DNA from: an uncultured Bacteroidota bacterium
Lineage (GTDB): Bacteria; Bacteroidota; Bacteroidia; Bacteroidales; P3
Direction of reading: 5' to 3'
Assembly: GCA_902762805.1 (NCBI GenBank)
Contig: CACWPQ010000005.1
Coordinates: 699-64,698 of the forward strand
DNA length: 64,000 nt
Positions 8,175-16,711 of the stretch are shown in pieces (the first letter of the stretch is position 1; every line of letters starts with the position of its first letter). A program made the position numbers and the translations under genes. The notes beneath the pieces were generated by a model that was not told the origin of the DNA, did no database searches, and saw only the letters and a program-made list of their open reading frames with translations.

Positions 8175-8689
8175 ATCACAGCGTCTTCGTGAAACCATTT
8201 GCCGTGGAGGCGCAACACCTGTTCAATCACATCGCGCACACACCCGCGTCCGCCGGGATGGATGGAGACATAGTCGCACATCTCCCTGATTTCCACCGCC
8301 GCGTCGGCCGGGCAGGTACTCACGCCGGCACGCTTCAGCAGGGGGTAGTCGGGCAGGTCGTCGCCCATGCAGAGCACTTCCTCTTCGCGGAGGTTGTTTT
8401 TCTCGAGGAAGTCGTTGAATGTCTTGATTTTGTCTCCGCAGCCGGTGTAGCATTGGTCCACTCCGAGCGAGGCCATGCGGTTGTCGATGCTTTTCGAGGT
8501 GGCGCCCGAGATGACGGCCACCGTGTAGCCTTTTTTCACAGCGTATTGTATGGCAAATCCATCTTTGATGTTGCCGCAGCGCACGGTCTCGCCGTCGCCG
8601 TAGGTCCACACGCTGCCGTCGGTCATCACGCCGTCGAAGTCGAAGACGAAAGCGCGTATTGCGCCCAGTTTTTCTTTGTAATTTATCAT
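8168..8689 (-). CDS. kdsC: 3-deoxy-D-manno-octulosonate 8-phosphate phosphatase
   Basis: 173 residues from the ATG at 8689, four bases after the upstream stop. It is a small HAD phosphatase without a cap: motif I FDFDGVMTDG, motif II VISGATS, and motif IV GDDLPDYPLL. These and the length match KdsC, which releases phosphate from KDO-8-phosphate in the synthesis of the inner core of lipopolysaccharide. It acts as a tetramer in the cytoplasm. It is coupled by short spacing to the deacetylase gene upstream and by overlap to the RlpA-like gene downstream. Other HAD-III phosphatases cannot be fully excluded. Confidence 0.9.
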   Translation of the reverse strand: MINYKEKLGAIRAFVFDFDGVMTDGSVWTYGDGETVRCGNIKDGFAIQYAVKKGYTVAVISGATSKSIDNRMASLGVDQCYTGCGDKIKTFNDFLEKNNLREEEVLCMGDDLPDYPLLKRAGVSTCPADAAVEIREMCDYVSIHPGGRGCVRDVIEQVLRLHGKWFHEDAVIW

Positions 8690-8693
8690 GTTG

Positions 8694-10010
8694 TCAGGGT
8701 TTTGCATATTCCAGCATCTCTTCGTACACCTCGCGCCAGCCTTTCCACCCATAGAGGTCGGTCAGGTTCTGGTTGTGGATGATGCAGCAGTAGGTGCCGC
8801 CCACTGCCCGCACATTGTCTATCAGCTCTTTGTATTTCGCCAAGCCCTCCTCGGGCGTTAGCGCCATGTATTTTTTCAGCGTGGTGTCCATCACGCAGAA
8901 GGGGTGGATGAGCAGCTCGGTTTCGTGGTCGCGCTCGAGGTCGTAGAAGGGGTACTGCACGCTGATGCCTGCGCGGAAGCCGGCCGTGTCGGCGTAGCCC
9001 ATTGTGTAGTCGTGCTTTATGCCGGCATGTCCCAGGATGCGGTAGGAGCGCGGAAGGCGGAGGCGGAGGAAATGGAACCGGGCGCGCACGATGGTGCGGT
9101 GGATGATGGCCTCCATGCGCTTGATTTCGGCGTCGGCCCCCATCGGGTGCTCCAGCGAGTGGTAGCCTGGGTGGATGCCCATCTTGGCGTAGTCGTCGAG
9201 GTGCTGCACCAGCTCGCGCATGTGGGGGTTGAGGTAGGAGGCTGGCTTGTCGTAGTCGTCGTAGTCGGCCAGGAGTACAAAAAACAGCAGGTGGCTTCCG
9301 GGTGCCTTTTGTGGTTGGGTATCAATGATATAGTCGAAGGTGTCGAAGGGGTCGGCCTCCTTGCCGCGCAGCACGCGGATGCGCCGCTTGACCTCCTCCC
9401 AGTCGCGCCGTTTGATCAGGTCGCGCCCAAGCCCCATCACCGTGCGGAACACCCCCTTGTGCAGGTAGCTCCAGGCTGCGTCGATGTCGACCGTCTGTAC
9501 AAACCGATAGGTCGCGTCGGGTATCGAAAATCCGGGGTAACGGTCAGTGATCAAGCGTTTTATCATCCGCGCCCACTGGTCCACCACGGGCTCCTGCAGG
9601 AAGCCCTCGCGGTAGGCCACGCTCTCTTCGGCGCAGAAGCGTCCGTGCTCGTCTTCGCGGTGCGGCAGGTATTCTTCGTATCGGGTGACCATGTAGAATG
9701 TGGCCGCCAGCGGGTCGAAATCCATGTCCAGGTCGCGTCCATAGACGGGGAAGAGTATCCACTGCCCGTCGCGGCATTCGGCGTGCTCCTCCTGCTCCTC
9801 GATCGAGGTCTCGAACAGCAGCCCCTGGCTCTTGATGAACAGGCTGTCGCCCAGCCGTTTCGACCCATAGCAAAGCTTGGCATCAGGATGGTTGAGGAAG
9901 GTGTCCTCATCGGTCGTGATGCTGAAATCGGCATGCAGCAAGTGGTGGAACACCACGTTGAGCGTGTAGCCCAGCCGATTGGTCAGTTTTGGCACATGGA
10001 TCAGTAGCAT
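8694..10010 (-). CDS. Polysaccharide deacetylase-like protein
   Basis: 438 residues from the ATG at 10010, placed 10 bases after a -7 promoter box. The N-terminal 200 residues match the domain often found in Bacteroidetes before a NodB-type domain (VPKLTNRLGYTLNVVF near the start). The C-terminal half has deacetylase-like features: FVQTVDIDAAW, HPGYHSLEHP, an SYRILGHAG segment and LLIHPFCVMDTTL. NodB enzymes remove acetyl groups from cell-surface sugars; the substrate here is unknown. The first metal-binding Asp motif is DIDAAW rather than the canonical form, so activity should be tested. It is followed by kdsC, suggesting an envelope role. Confidence 0.75.
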   Translation of the reverse strand: MLLIHVPKLTNRLGYTLNVVFHHLLHADFSITTDEDTFLNHPDAKLCYGSKRLGDSLFIKSQGLLFETSIEEQEEHAECRDGQWILFPVYGRDLDMDFDPLAATFYMVTRYEEYLPHREDEHGRFCAEESVAYREGFLQEPVVDQWARMIKRLITDRYPGFSIPDATYRFVQTVDIDAAWSYLHKGVFRTVMGLGRDLIKRRDWEEVKRRIRVLRGKEADPFDTFDYIIDTQPQKAPGSHLLFFVLLADYDDYDKPASYLNPHMRELVQHLDDYAKMGIHPGYHSLEHPMGADAEIKRMEAIIHRTIVRARFHFLRLRLPRSYRILGHAGIKHDYTMGYADTAGFRAGISVQYPFYDLERDHETELLIHPFCVMDTTLKKYMALTPEEGLAKYKELIDNVRAVGGTYCCIIHNQNLTDLYGWKGWREVYEEMLEYAKP

Positions 10011-10011
10011 T

Positions 10012-10926
10012 TCAGGGTGCAAAGATACGACTTTTTTTTGAATTGGAGCATTCCAGGCGGTGTTTTTCCCCCAGTCGCACGGCGCAATTGGCTCCCACAC
10101 AGTGTCCTACGGGTGCACCGAAGGCCACCGGGAAATCGCACCTTTCCACCGCCTCAAGTACGATTTGCTCCGCAGTGCGGCCGAATGGAACCGCATTGTC
10201 GTGCATGTCGCTCAAGTGGCCAACAATCAGTCCGTTGAGACCCTCCAGCATGCCCGCCCGGCGCAGCGCCTGCATCATGCGGTCCACGTGGTAGAGGTAT
10301 TCGTCGAGGTCTTCGATGAGGAGTATCTTACCGCGCGTATCTATCTGGGAGCGCGAGCCCAGGAGGCTGTAGAGGATGCTCAGGTTGCCGCCCACCAGCT
10401 CGCCCTCGGCCACGCCCGGGCGGTCCATCGCCGTGGCGTCCCATTCGAGCGCGGGCATCCGCTCGCCGAAGAGGGTGGCGCGAAGCATTTGAAGGTCAAT
10501 GTTTTCGCCCTCGTCGGGGAAGTTGATGGGCATCGTGGCGTGCAGTGTCGGCAGGCCGAGTGTGGCGTGGATGTGGCTGTGCAGCACCGTAACATCGCTG
10601 TAGCCCACAATCCATTTGGGGTGCTGTGCAAAGCGTGTGAAGTCCAGGCGGTCTATGATGCGCACCGTGCCGTAGCCGCCGCGGCAGCAGAGGATGGCGC
10701 GCACCTCGGGGTCGTCCAGCTGCCCCTGCAGCAGGGCGGCGCGGTGCTTGTCGCTGCCAGCCAGCTGGCCTTCATCCGCGTAGAGCCCTTCGGGTACCCT
10801 GACCCGCAGTCCCCACGATTGCAGCGTGGCGATGGCCGGCGCCATCTCCTCGGGGCTCACGCGCCGTGCCGGCGCCGCCAGCGCCACCAGTTCGCCCGCC
10901 TTCAGCGGTGGAATTGTTGTGTTCAT
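10012..10926 (-). CDS. LD-carboxypeptidase, peptidase family S66
   Basis: 304 residues from the ATG at 10926. Family S66 marks are all present: the nucleophile Ser in IVGYSDVT, the Glu in LIEDLDEYLYHVDRM, and the His in APVGHCVGANCAVRLG, with RGGYGTVRIIDRLDF in front. These enzymes cut the terminal D-Ala from tetrapeptides in peptidoglycan recycling (LdcA) or remodel peptidoglycan. No signal peptide is seen, which fits the cytoplasmic recycling enzyme. Its last codons contain the -7 promoter box of the next gene. Confidence 0.88.
   Translation of the reverse strand: MNTTIPPLKAGELVALAAPARRVSPEEMAPAIATLQSWGLRVRVPEGLYADEGQLAGSDKHRAALLQGQLDDPEVRAILCCRGGYGTVRIIDRLDFTRFAQHPKWIVGYSDVTVLHSHIHATLGLPTLHATMPINFPDEGENIDLQMLRATLFGERMPALEWDATAMDRPGVAEGELVGGNLSILYSLLGSRSQIDTRGKILLIEDLDEYLYHVDRMMQALRRAGMLEGLNGLIVGHLSDMHDNAVPFGRTAEQIVLEAVERCDFPVAFGAPVGHCVGANCAVRLGEKHRLECSNSKKSRIFAP
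10020..10027 (-). promoter_or_regulatory. -7 promoter box inside the end of the LD-carboxypeptidase gene
   Basis: On the minus strand TATCTTTG matches the Bacteroidetes -7 element. It lies nine bases before the ATG of the deacetylase gene (10010), so the mRNA would be nearly leaderless. No clear -33 TTTG was found at the usual distance. Confidence 0.45.
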
Positions 10927-11039
10927 GCCGACATAACGCTGCCGCGCATGTTTTATTGCCCGCAGCAGTAATCGCCCTTTGGGGTCTCCTTATTAATTAC
11001 TGACTGCGACACTGTTGGCCTTATATTGTTTGATGCGTA

Positions 11040-14000
11040 TCAGTCGCCGATAATGACTTTGGTGTTGCCGGTTACTTTGCCCTTGTTGCCGCCGCCGTAG
11101 ACGTTGCCGCCCACATAGGTAGTGCCCAAGATGTTGACATTGGTGTTGCCGGTGATGACGGCAGTGTTGCCGTAGCCACCGCCGAAGATGCTGCCATGGA
11201 TACATCCGTTGTAAGTGGTTAGCTTGAAGGTTTTTTTTGTCGCGTTGTAGGCACCCATGTAGCCTCCGCAGTACACGTTGCGGTGGATGAGCGGATTCTT
11301 CACGTGGGGCGTCCGTGCATCCTCGCGACCGATGACAACCTCCACGTCACCCGTAACGCTAGTGTTGGACCCATAGCCACAGCCGAAGACATTGCCGATG
11401 TCGTCGGCACAGCCCTCTTCTCCAACCGTCCCACCTTCGATGCGCACGCTGACCGGGCCGGTAATCAATCCCTTGAGGTTGGAGCCGCCGTGGATACCGC
11501 CGACCACTTGGCCGCCACGCATTACCAATTCCACAGCTTTGCCGCCTTGTTGGTTCGAGCCGCCGAAGACCTTGCCCGCCACCGTGCCTCCGAGGATGTA
11601 GATGCGGGAGCCATTCTTGGTTACACCGCCATAGTTGCCCCCACCGTACACGTCCCGGGCTATGTAGCAGCTGTCGGCAATGACCACCGTCGAGTTGAAC
11701 ACTTTGCCCACCGTGGCAGTCTGCCCCGCCGCCGCGCTGTTGCCGCTGCCGGCGCCGAAGACGTTGCCGCCCTTGGAGAAGTTAATCATCGGGTCGTCGA
11801 CCGACGGCTCAAGGCGCGCCGTGCCGCCGATGTAGATGTATGAGTCGCCATCCAGTTTCCCATCGACATCCATGTTGCCGTTGGCACCGCCGGCCACCCA
11901 TCCGTTGACGGTGCCGCCGGTGATGACAATGCGGCGGTGCCCGATGGCCGACGCATAGTCGCCCGCTGCAAAGACAGGTCCACGGACCAGCCCACCCCGG
12001 ATGCGGATCCAGACATTGGTGTCGGTTGTACTGGCTACATCGTTCATGCCGCCGGCGATGCCGGAGATCATACCACCCTCCACTTCGATTTTCCTGCGCC
12101 CCGTCGTGTGTGAGGTCGACAAACTACCGATACTGCCCATGTAGATGGTTGCCACACCCGAGGAGCCTCCATAGATGCGTCCAGGGTGCATATCGCCGCT
12201 CTTTACATTCCAGAGGTACTCGTCGGAATTTCGGTCTCCCCTGCACCATTTCCAGCTACCAGCGATAAAGTTGGTGATTTTCATCAGGTCGTTACGCCCT
12301 TGGCTGCGGTCGTAGTCGTTGCCGAATGTGATGAGGGTCGTGTAGCCTGCACCGCTGGTAAAGTTCCCAAGTGTATATATATCCACGGTGAACAAGGTCA
12401 GAGAGGAGGCATCGTGCCTGGCGAAGAATGAGGGGGTGCAGTCCCAGTCAGTACTCGCGGTGCTTGAATTTCTCCCGCACCAATGCGGAACCACATCTTT
12501 GTAGACTCCGCTCTCAATCCGGAAACTGGCACCGCGGCGAGTTTCAGTACTTTGGGTGGGATTTATGCTATAGACAGTCTGTGTATTGACGGTGTCATAG
12601 ATGGTCGTGTCGGTGATTATCGTGGTATAAGTGGTGTCGTAGATGGTCGTGTCCGGGGTGGTGATGGTGTCTATGGTCTCCTGTATGGTCGTGTGGGTGG
12701 TCTCGATGGTATCTATGATATAGACGATACGGCTGCTTCGGCTGGCACGCAGCTGACTATTGCCCCCAAGGCACATCACATTCACTCCACCGCCGCTGCC
12801 GGCGATGCCTCGACCCATGGTGAAGTTGTACCCGTTGCCGGTAAATGTTTTTTTCGGAGAGGTGATGCTGATATATTCGAACTTGGTATCAGCCTCACAG
12901 AAAAAGTGTTGAGTGAGTGTTCTATTTCCCGGCACCTCGGAGAGGCGTGTCGTGCTGCTTCCATCCGTGCCGTCGGGATATACGGCGGTGATGGTGGCGG
13001 GGCGTTTGTTTGGGAAAAGGTAGGTCTCCGTACTTAAAGACCCGTTGGAAACCAAATCATAGCTGCTCTCCGTAAGCACCACAAAATTGCGCTCGTAGGC
13101 GTTCACGCCGCTTGCATAACTCGATTCAGTGAGGGACGTTCTATTGATGCCGCTTGTAGGCGAGGTGGGTTCGAACACAAACGCCCGCGCCCAGATTGCC
13201 TCGAACTCTATCTCCATGCCATACTCCCCGGCGGGGTCAATATACAACTCTTGCTCGGCATCCACCATCCCCCACAACGGCACCATCTGGGTACGTGCTT
13301 TGTCGGCAAATAGGGTGCCTCCGGAGATGTGCCTGAGCCGCCATTTGTAGAATCCTCTCCAGCGGGTGTTTCCGCTGCCGTATGTGGGACGGATGCTGAA
13401 CGGGTTCGGGATGGTGCGGTATAGGCAAGGGGCTGTCGCACGCGCCTTGCTCGTGGCCGTCGCCCCATTGCGGCGTTCCAGTGTCTTCCAGTACACGAAA
13501 GCCCTCTTATCCGGCACGTCAATGCCGATGGCTACTTGGTCTGCCGCTACATCTACATCGGGACTTCCTGCGGGACTGGCAGCGTCAGAACTGTACATTG
13601 TGGCCTTTCCGTAGCCATAGTAGGTAATCTTCACATCCGCAGGATTGAGGCTGCGCACAGGGTTGCTCGAATCGCTGTAGTAGCTCCAGCTGTGGTTCTC
13701 GCGGTCGTCGATATAGACTGAATCGACCAGTGTGTCCGTCGCAAATGTGCCGCCGACATAGACAAACACGGCAGTGTCGCACCGATTTTTATTGATGGCC
13801 ACACGGCGCGGATTGTCGGTGCTGCCGTCCGACCAGTTGGAAAATTGGTAACCCGGTGCGGCCACGGCCGACAAAACAGCCGTCTCATTGATAAGGAAAT
13901 GTCCGCCGCCGCCGACACTGCCCCACTCGGGGTTGTTTGGCTCGACAGATACCTTGAAGAATCCATACCAGACAAATGTGGCGGTGTCGTTTCGATTCTC

Positions 14001-15983
14001 CGTGGCCACATACCGGCGCGGATTGTCGGTGTTTCCGTCAGACCAATGGGAAAAGTATGCACCTTGCACAGCTGTGGCCAACTGGGTTACATTTTCAAAG
14101 ACAGCGTAAACCCCGCTGCCGCTGACACTACCCCACTCGGGGTTGTTAGACTTGACAGACACGTTGACAAAGCCATTCCAAACAAACACTGCTGTATCGT
14201 TACGGTCTTCTGTGGCCACATATCGGCGTGGATTGTCGGTGCTGCCATCGGACCAATGGGAAAATTGGGCTCCGCGAACAGGCGTGGCGGTAAGTGTTAC
14301 ATCTTCGAAGACAGCGAAAACACCACCGCCGCGGACTCTACCCCACTCGGGGTTGTTTGGCTCGACAGACACGTTGACAAAACCATACCAAACAAACACT
14401 GCTGTATCGTTACGATTCTCTGTGGCCACATACCGGCGTGGATTGTCGGTGCTGCCATCGGACCAATGGGAAAATCGGGCTCCACGAACAGGTGTGGCGG
14501 TAAGTGTTACGTCTTCGAAGACAGCGAAAGTCCCGCCGCCGCTGACACTACCCCACTCGGGATTGTTTGGCTCGACAGACACGTTGACAAAACCATACCA
14601 AACAAACACTGCTGTATCGTTACGGTCCTCCGTGGCTGCATACCGGCGCGGATTGTCGGTATTGCCATCGGACCAATGGGAAAATCGGGCTCCGCGAATA
14701 GGCGTGGCGGTCAGCGTTACTTCATCGTATTTCAAATACCTTCCCCCACCGCTGACACTGCCCCACTCGGAATTGTTGGTCTCAACAGAAATGGAAATAC
14801 TATCGGTGGACGGTGGGACAATGCCCCGAATGGCCGTTTGGTTCCCCCCGGTGTAAATGTAGTTGATGGGATTGAGCGACCCCATAACATAGTAACCATT
14901 GTTGTCTCCACCACGGCCAAAATTGATGTGGTAGTAGCCTTGGTCGTCACAGCCATCGATGGTGAAAACAAAGCGACCGGCAGTACTCACCCTATAAATG
15001 ACAGGGCGGGAAGCGGAGAGTTCTTCCATCAGCATCGCATTCCAATTGTCAGCATTCGATGAATTTAAAGAAACTGCATTGATCATGGAGTGATACTGAA
15101 ATTTGTCCCTCAAAGCACTTTCAATGGTGACTACGTTGGAAGGAGCTAGACTGGCTGTAGTGTGAAACCTCGTCTGAACAGACACGCCGGCATGGTAAAT
15201 CAGCAGAGCGACGGCGCTGTCCTGCGCCATTGTAGTGGAGGAATCCAACTTGTCGGGCATGTTGTCCCATGCATAGTATGTACCAGAGAGAGGGACATAT
15301 ATATATTTGGGTGTGGTGTTTGCTGCATTAGTATATGAGATGGTACCGCTCCCTTGTTCCGGATAGTTATAGTATTTCATCACCTGCGCCATAGCAAGGG
15401 CTGCAGAACCGGCCAGGCAATGGTTTCTATTAAGCAAAGGTGTCAGCTGCTGGTAGGCGCCAGACTGATCCCAGGTGGTGGTCATCAGCGGCGCAATAGG
15501 GGTACATGCGGGCACGTGTCTACCGTCTAGCAATTCCGCCCACCGGGCGGCCACCACAGATGAGGCCGTGTAGCTACCGTTTTTCAGGTCATTCAATTGG
15601 GTTTTGTATATGTCCAGCAACCAATATATTTCTGTATACCTGTCGGTGGTATGCGAGGCATTGACACTTTCCGTGGTGGAATAAGCCAGCACGGGCAGGG
15701 CACGGTCGTCGGCCGAAACCAGCACAAAACCCACACCATTCCCAGGCACATACAAATACATCAAAGACCGGTAATTGGAACCAAGCTCAGACGTGCGGTT
15801 CACCAGATCCTCGGCCGGCACACCCAGCACATTGGCGGCCACGGTGCGCGCCGTCGCCTCGTCGACAGGGGCGGCCCGCAGCGTGCCTGTCCCGCAGAGC
15901 AGAAAAAGACCCATGAGGGCAATCAGAATGCTTTTTTGTGTTCGAATGTGCGTGTGTTTATTATGTAATTTTCTCATATTCAT
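11040..15983 (-). CDS. Giant secreted protein with degenerate C10 (streptopain-like) peptidase domain, InlB-type repeats and Gly-rich repeats
   Basis: 1647 residues. A signal peptide (about 16-38) leads into a C10-type propeptide and peptidase domain (about 40-390). Where C10 enzymes have GCxATAMAQ, this has GSAALAMAQVMKYYNYP, so the catalytic Cys is Ser193. The His site (usually GHAFVxDG) reads GRFVFTIDG, with Arg337 at or next to the His position, and the family's NWGWGG is NFGRGG. It is therefore probably not a protease. Next come five 70-residue InlB/BspA-type repeats (about 395-745), a mixed beta region, a Thr/Asp-rich DT linker (about 1080-1130), and a Gly-rich repeat tail with units such as NVYGGGNKG. 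No T9SS C-terminal signal is visible. Surface adhesion or binding is plausible but inferred. Confidence 0.8.
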   Translation of the reverse strand: MNMRKLHNKHTHIRTQKSILIALMGLFLLCGTGTLRAAPVDEATARTVAANVLGVPAEDLVNRTSELGSNYRSLMYLYVPGNGVGFVLVSADDRALPVLAYSTTESVNASHTTDRYTEIYWLLDIYKTQLNDLKNGSYTASSVVAARWAELLDGRHVPACTPIAPLMTTTWDQSGAYQQLTPLLNRNHCLAGSAALAMAQVMKYYNYPEQGSGTISYTNAANTTPKYIYVPLSGTYYAWDNMPDKLDSSTTMAQDSAVALLIYHAGVSVQTRFHTTASLAPSNVVTIESALRDKFQYHSMINAVSLNSSNADNWNAMLMEELSASRPVIYRVSTAGRFVFTIDGCDDQGYYHINFGRGGDNNGYYVMGSLNPINYIYTGGNQTAIRGIVPPSTDSISISVETNNSEWGSVSGGGRYLKYDEVTLTATPIRGARFSHWSDGNTDNPRRYAATEDRNDTAVFVWYGFVNVSVEPNNPEWGSVSGGGTFAVFEDVTLTATPVRGARFSHWSDGSTDNPRRYVATENRNDTAVFVWYGFVNVSVEPNNPEWGRVRGGGVFAVFEDVTLTATPVRGAQFSHWSDGSTDNPRRYVATEDRNDTAVFVWNGFVNVSVKSNNPEWGSVSGSGVYAVFENVTQLATAVQGAYFSHWSDGNTDNPRRYVATENRNDTATFVWYGFFKVSVEPNNPEWGSVGGGGHFLINETAVLSAVAAPGYQFSNWSDGSTDNPRRVAINKNRCDTAVFVYVGGTFATDTLVDSVYIDDRENHSWSYYSDSSNPVRSLNPADVKITYYGYGKATMYSSDAASPAGSPDVDVAADQVAIGIDVPDKRAFVYWKTLERRNGATATSKARATAPCLYRTIPNPFSIRPTYGSGNTRWRGFYKWRLRHISGGTLFADKARTQMVPLWGMVDAEQELYIDPAGEYGMEIEFEAIWARAFVFEPTSPTSGINRTSLTESSYASGVNAYERNFVVLTESSYDLVSNGSLSTETYLFPNKRPATITAVYPDGTDGSSTTRLSEVPGNRTLTQHFFCEADTKFEYISITSPKKTFTGNGYNFTMGRGIAGSGGGVNVMCLGGNSQLRASRSSRIVYIIDTIETTHTTIQETIDTITTPDTTIYDTTYTTIITDTTIYDTVNTQTVYSINPTQSTETRRGASFRIESGVYKDVVPHWCGRNSSTASTDWDCTPSFFARHDASSLTLFTVDIYTLGNFTSGAGYTTLITFGNDYDRSQGRNDLMKITNFIAGSWKWCRGDRNSDEYLWNVKSGDMHPGRIYGGSSGVATIYMGSIGSLSTSHTTGRRKIEVEGGMISGIAGGMNDVASTTDTNVWIRIRGGLVRGPVFAAGDYASAIGHRRIVITGGTVNGWVAGGANGNMDVDGKLDGDSYIYIGGTARLEPSVDDPMINFSKGGNVFGAGSGNSAAAGQTATVGKVFNSTVVIADSCYIARDVYGGGNYGGVTKNGSRIYILGGTVAGKVFGGSNQQGGKAVELVMRGGQVVGGIHGGSNLKGLITGPVSVRIEGGTVGEEGCADDIGNVFGCGYGSNTSVTGDVEVVIGREDARTPHVKNPLIHRNVYCGGYMGAYNATKKTFKLTTYNGCIHGSIFGGGYGNTAVITGNTNVNILGTTYVGGNVYGGGNKGKVTGNTKVIIGD
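11045..11990 (-). repeat. Gly-rich protein repeat region coding for VYGGGN-like units
   Basis: At least eight related units occur in the C-terminal 300 residues of the giant protein, for example NVFGAGSGN, DVYGGGNYG, KVFGGSNQQ, NVFGCGYGS, SIFGGGYGN and NVYGGGNKG, spaced irregularly by 25-50 residues. The pattern resembles beta-helix or beta-roll repeats. The protein stops within such a unit. Confidence 0.65.
13751..14800 (-). repeat. Five tandem 210-bp repeats (70-residue InlB-type units)
   Basis: The marker CCCCACTCGG recurs at 13921, 14131, 14341, 14551 and 14761, exactly 210 bases apart. Each unit encodes NNPEWGSVSGGG, a beta segment, FSHWSDGxTDNPRR and DTAVFVWYGF. The middle units are nearly identical at DNA level, which indicates recent duplication or ongoing homogenisation. 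Confidence 0.92.
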
Positions 15984-16017
15984 ATAGTTGCTCCCTTTTT
16001 CTAAAAAAGTTTGAATG

Positions 16018-16025
16018 CAAAGTTA
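16018..16025 (-). promoter_or_regulatory. -7 promoter box for the giant secreted protein gene
   Basis: On the minus strand TAACTTTG fits TAnnTTTG and lies 34 bases before the ATG at 15983. A -33 box at the normal spacing is not obvious. The whole gap 15984-16358 between the divergent genes holds this promoter, repeat copy A and the opposite promoter. Confidence 0.5.
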
Positions 16026-16120
16026 CGAAAATTCCCCCAAATATGAATGTTAATATTGTTAAATTGCGTTAAATTATCATTGCCATACCATACTCGAATT
16101 TACCAGTCGGCCACCCGTTG

Positions 16121-16232
16121 CCAAGGAGAGTAAGAAGAGGGTAAGAAGAGGAGAAAAAGGGGAGCGCTTTAGAATACTGATTATCAGGCAGGTAAAAATG
16201 GGCCATTTCGCCCCTTTTTTCGGTTTTTTTGC
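16121..16232 (+). repeat. Dispersed purine-rich/hairpin element, copy A
   Basis: A GA-rich stretch (AGAGTAAGAAGAGGGTAAGA) is followed by TTTAGAATACTGATTATCA and a hairpin (GGGC, six-base loop, GCCC, flanked by A-run and T-run). Three related copies with the same order of parts lie at 25486, 44560 and 55933, all in the same orientation. Confidence 0.7.
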
Positions 16233-16297
16233 GAGATGCCTGTTGTCTTTGTAACATGTTGGTTCCTAGTGTGTTTTGTTGATTTTTGCAGAAAAGG

Positions 16298-16329
16298 TTT
16301 GGTGGATTGGAAAAAAGTGCGTATATTTG
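16298..16329 (+). promoter_or_regulatory. Promoter of the DRTGG/HATPase/H-cluster operon
   Basis: TTTG (16298-16301), exactly 20 bases, then TATATTTG (16322-16329) is a consensus Bacteroidetes promoter. The ATG of the first gene lies 29 bases downstream. Confidence 0.8.
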
Positions 16330-16358
16330 CACTTTCAAATCCTAACACAAACCCATCT

Positions 16359-16700
16359 ATGACCCTCCAGAAAATAGTAGACACGCTGGGCGCTACCGTC
16401 GCCCTCGGGCAGGAGCGCCTCGACATGGAGGTGGAGCATGCCTTCGCCTCGGACCTGATGAGCGACGTCCTCACCCTCAAGGACACCCCCATCCTCGTCA
16501 CCGGCCTGTGCAATGTGCAGACCATCCGCACCTGCGACATGGCCACCCTCGAGGTCATCGTCTTTGTGCGCGGCAAGAAGCCCACCGAGGACATGATCGA
16601 GCTGGCTGAGGAGAACGACATGGTTCTCATCTGCTGCCCCTATTCGATGTTCAAAGCCTGCGGCCTGCTCTACCAGGCCGGCCTCAAACCGTTGTACTAA
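16359..16700 (+). CDS. DRTGG-domain-like protein of the hydrogenase regulatory locus
   Basis: 113 residues from the ATG at 16359; a longer in-frame reading would begin upstream of the promoter and is rejected. The sequence (VEHAFASDLMSDVLTL, VFVRGKKPTEDMIELA, MVLICCPYSMFKACGLLY) resembles the small DRTGG-type domain proteins that sit with group C hydrogenase genes in Clostridia and Bacteroidetes. No catalytic motif is seen; DRTGG/CBS-linked domains are generally thought to bind small ligands. It is first in a three-gene plus-strand operon with the RsbW-like kinase (11 bases downstream) and the atypical H-cluster protein. Function in sensing is inferred from the neighbours. Confidence 0.7.
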   Translation: MTLQKIVDTLGATVALGQERLDMEVEHAFASDLMSDVLTLKDTPILVTGLCNVQTIRTCDMATLEVIVFVRGKKPTEDMIELAEENDMVLICCPYSMFKACGLLYQAGLKPLY

Positions 16701-16711
16701 AACTCTCAGCC

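Noticed and set aside
10993..11205. Frameshifted continuation of the giant protein in another frame
   Set aside because: The alternative frame is Arg/His/Gln-rich shadow sequence and gives no sorting domain after the stop.
13751..14800. CRISPR array
   Set aside because: The 210-bp units are contiguous and coding, without unique spacers, and encode InlB-type repeats.
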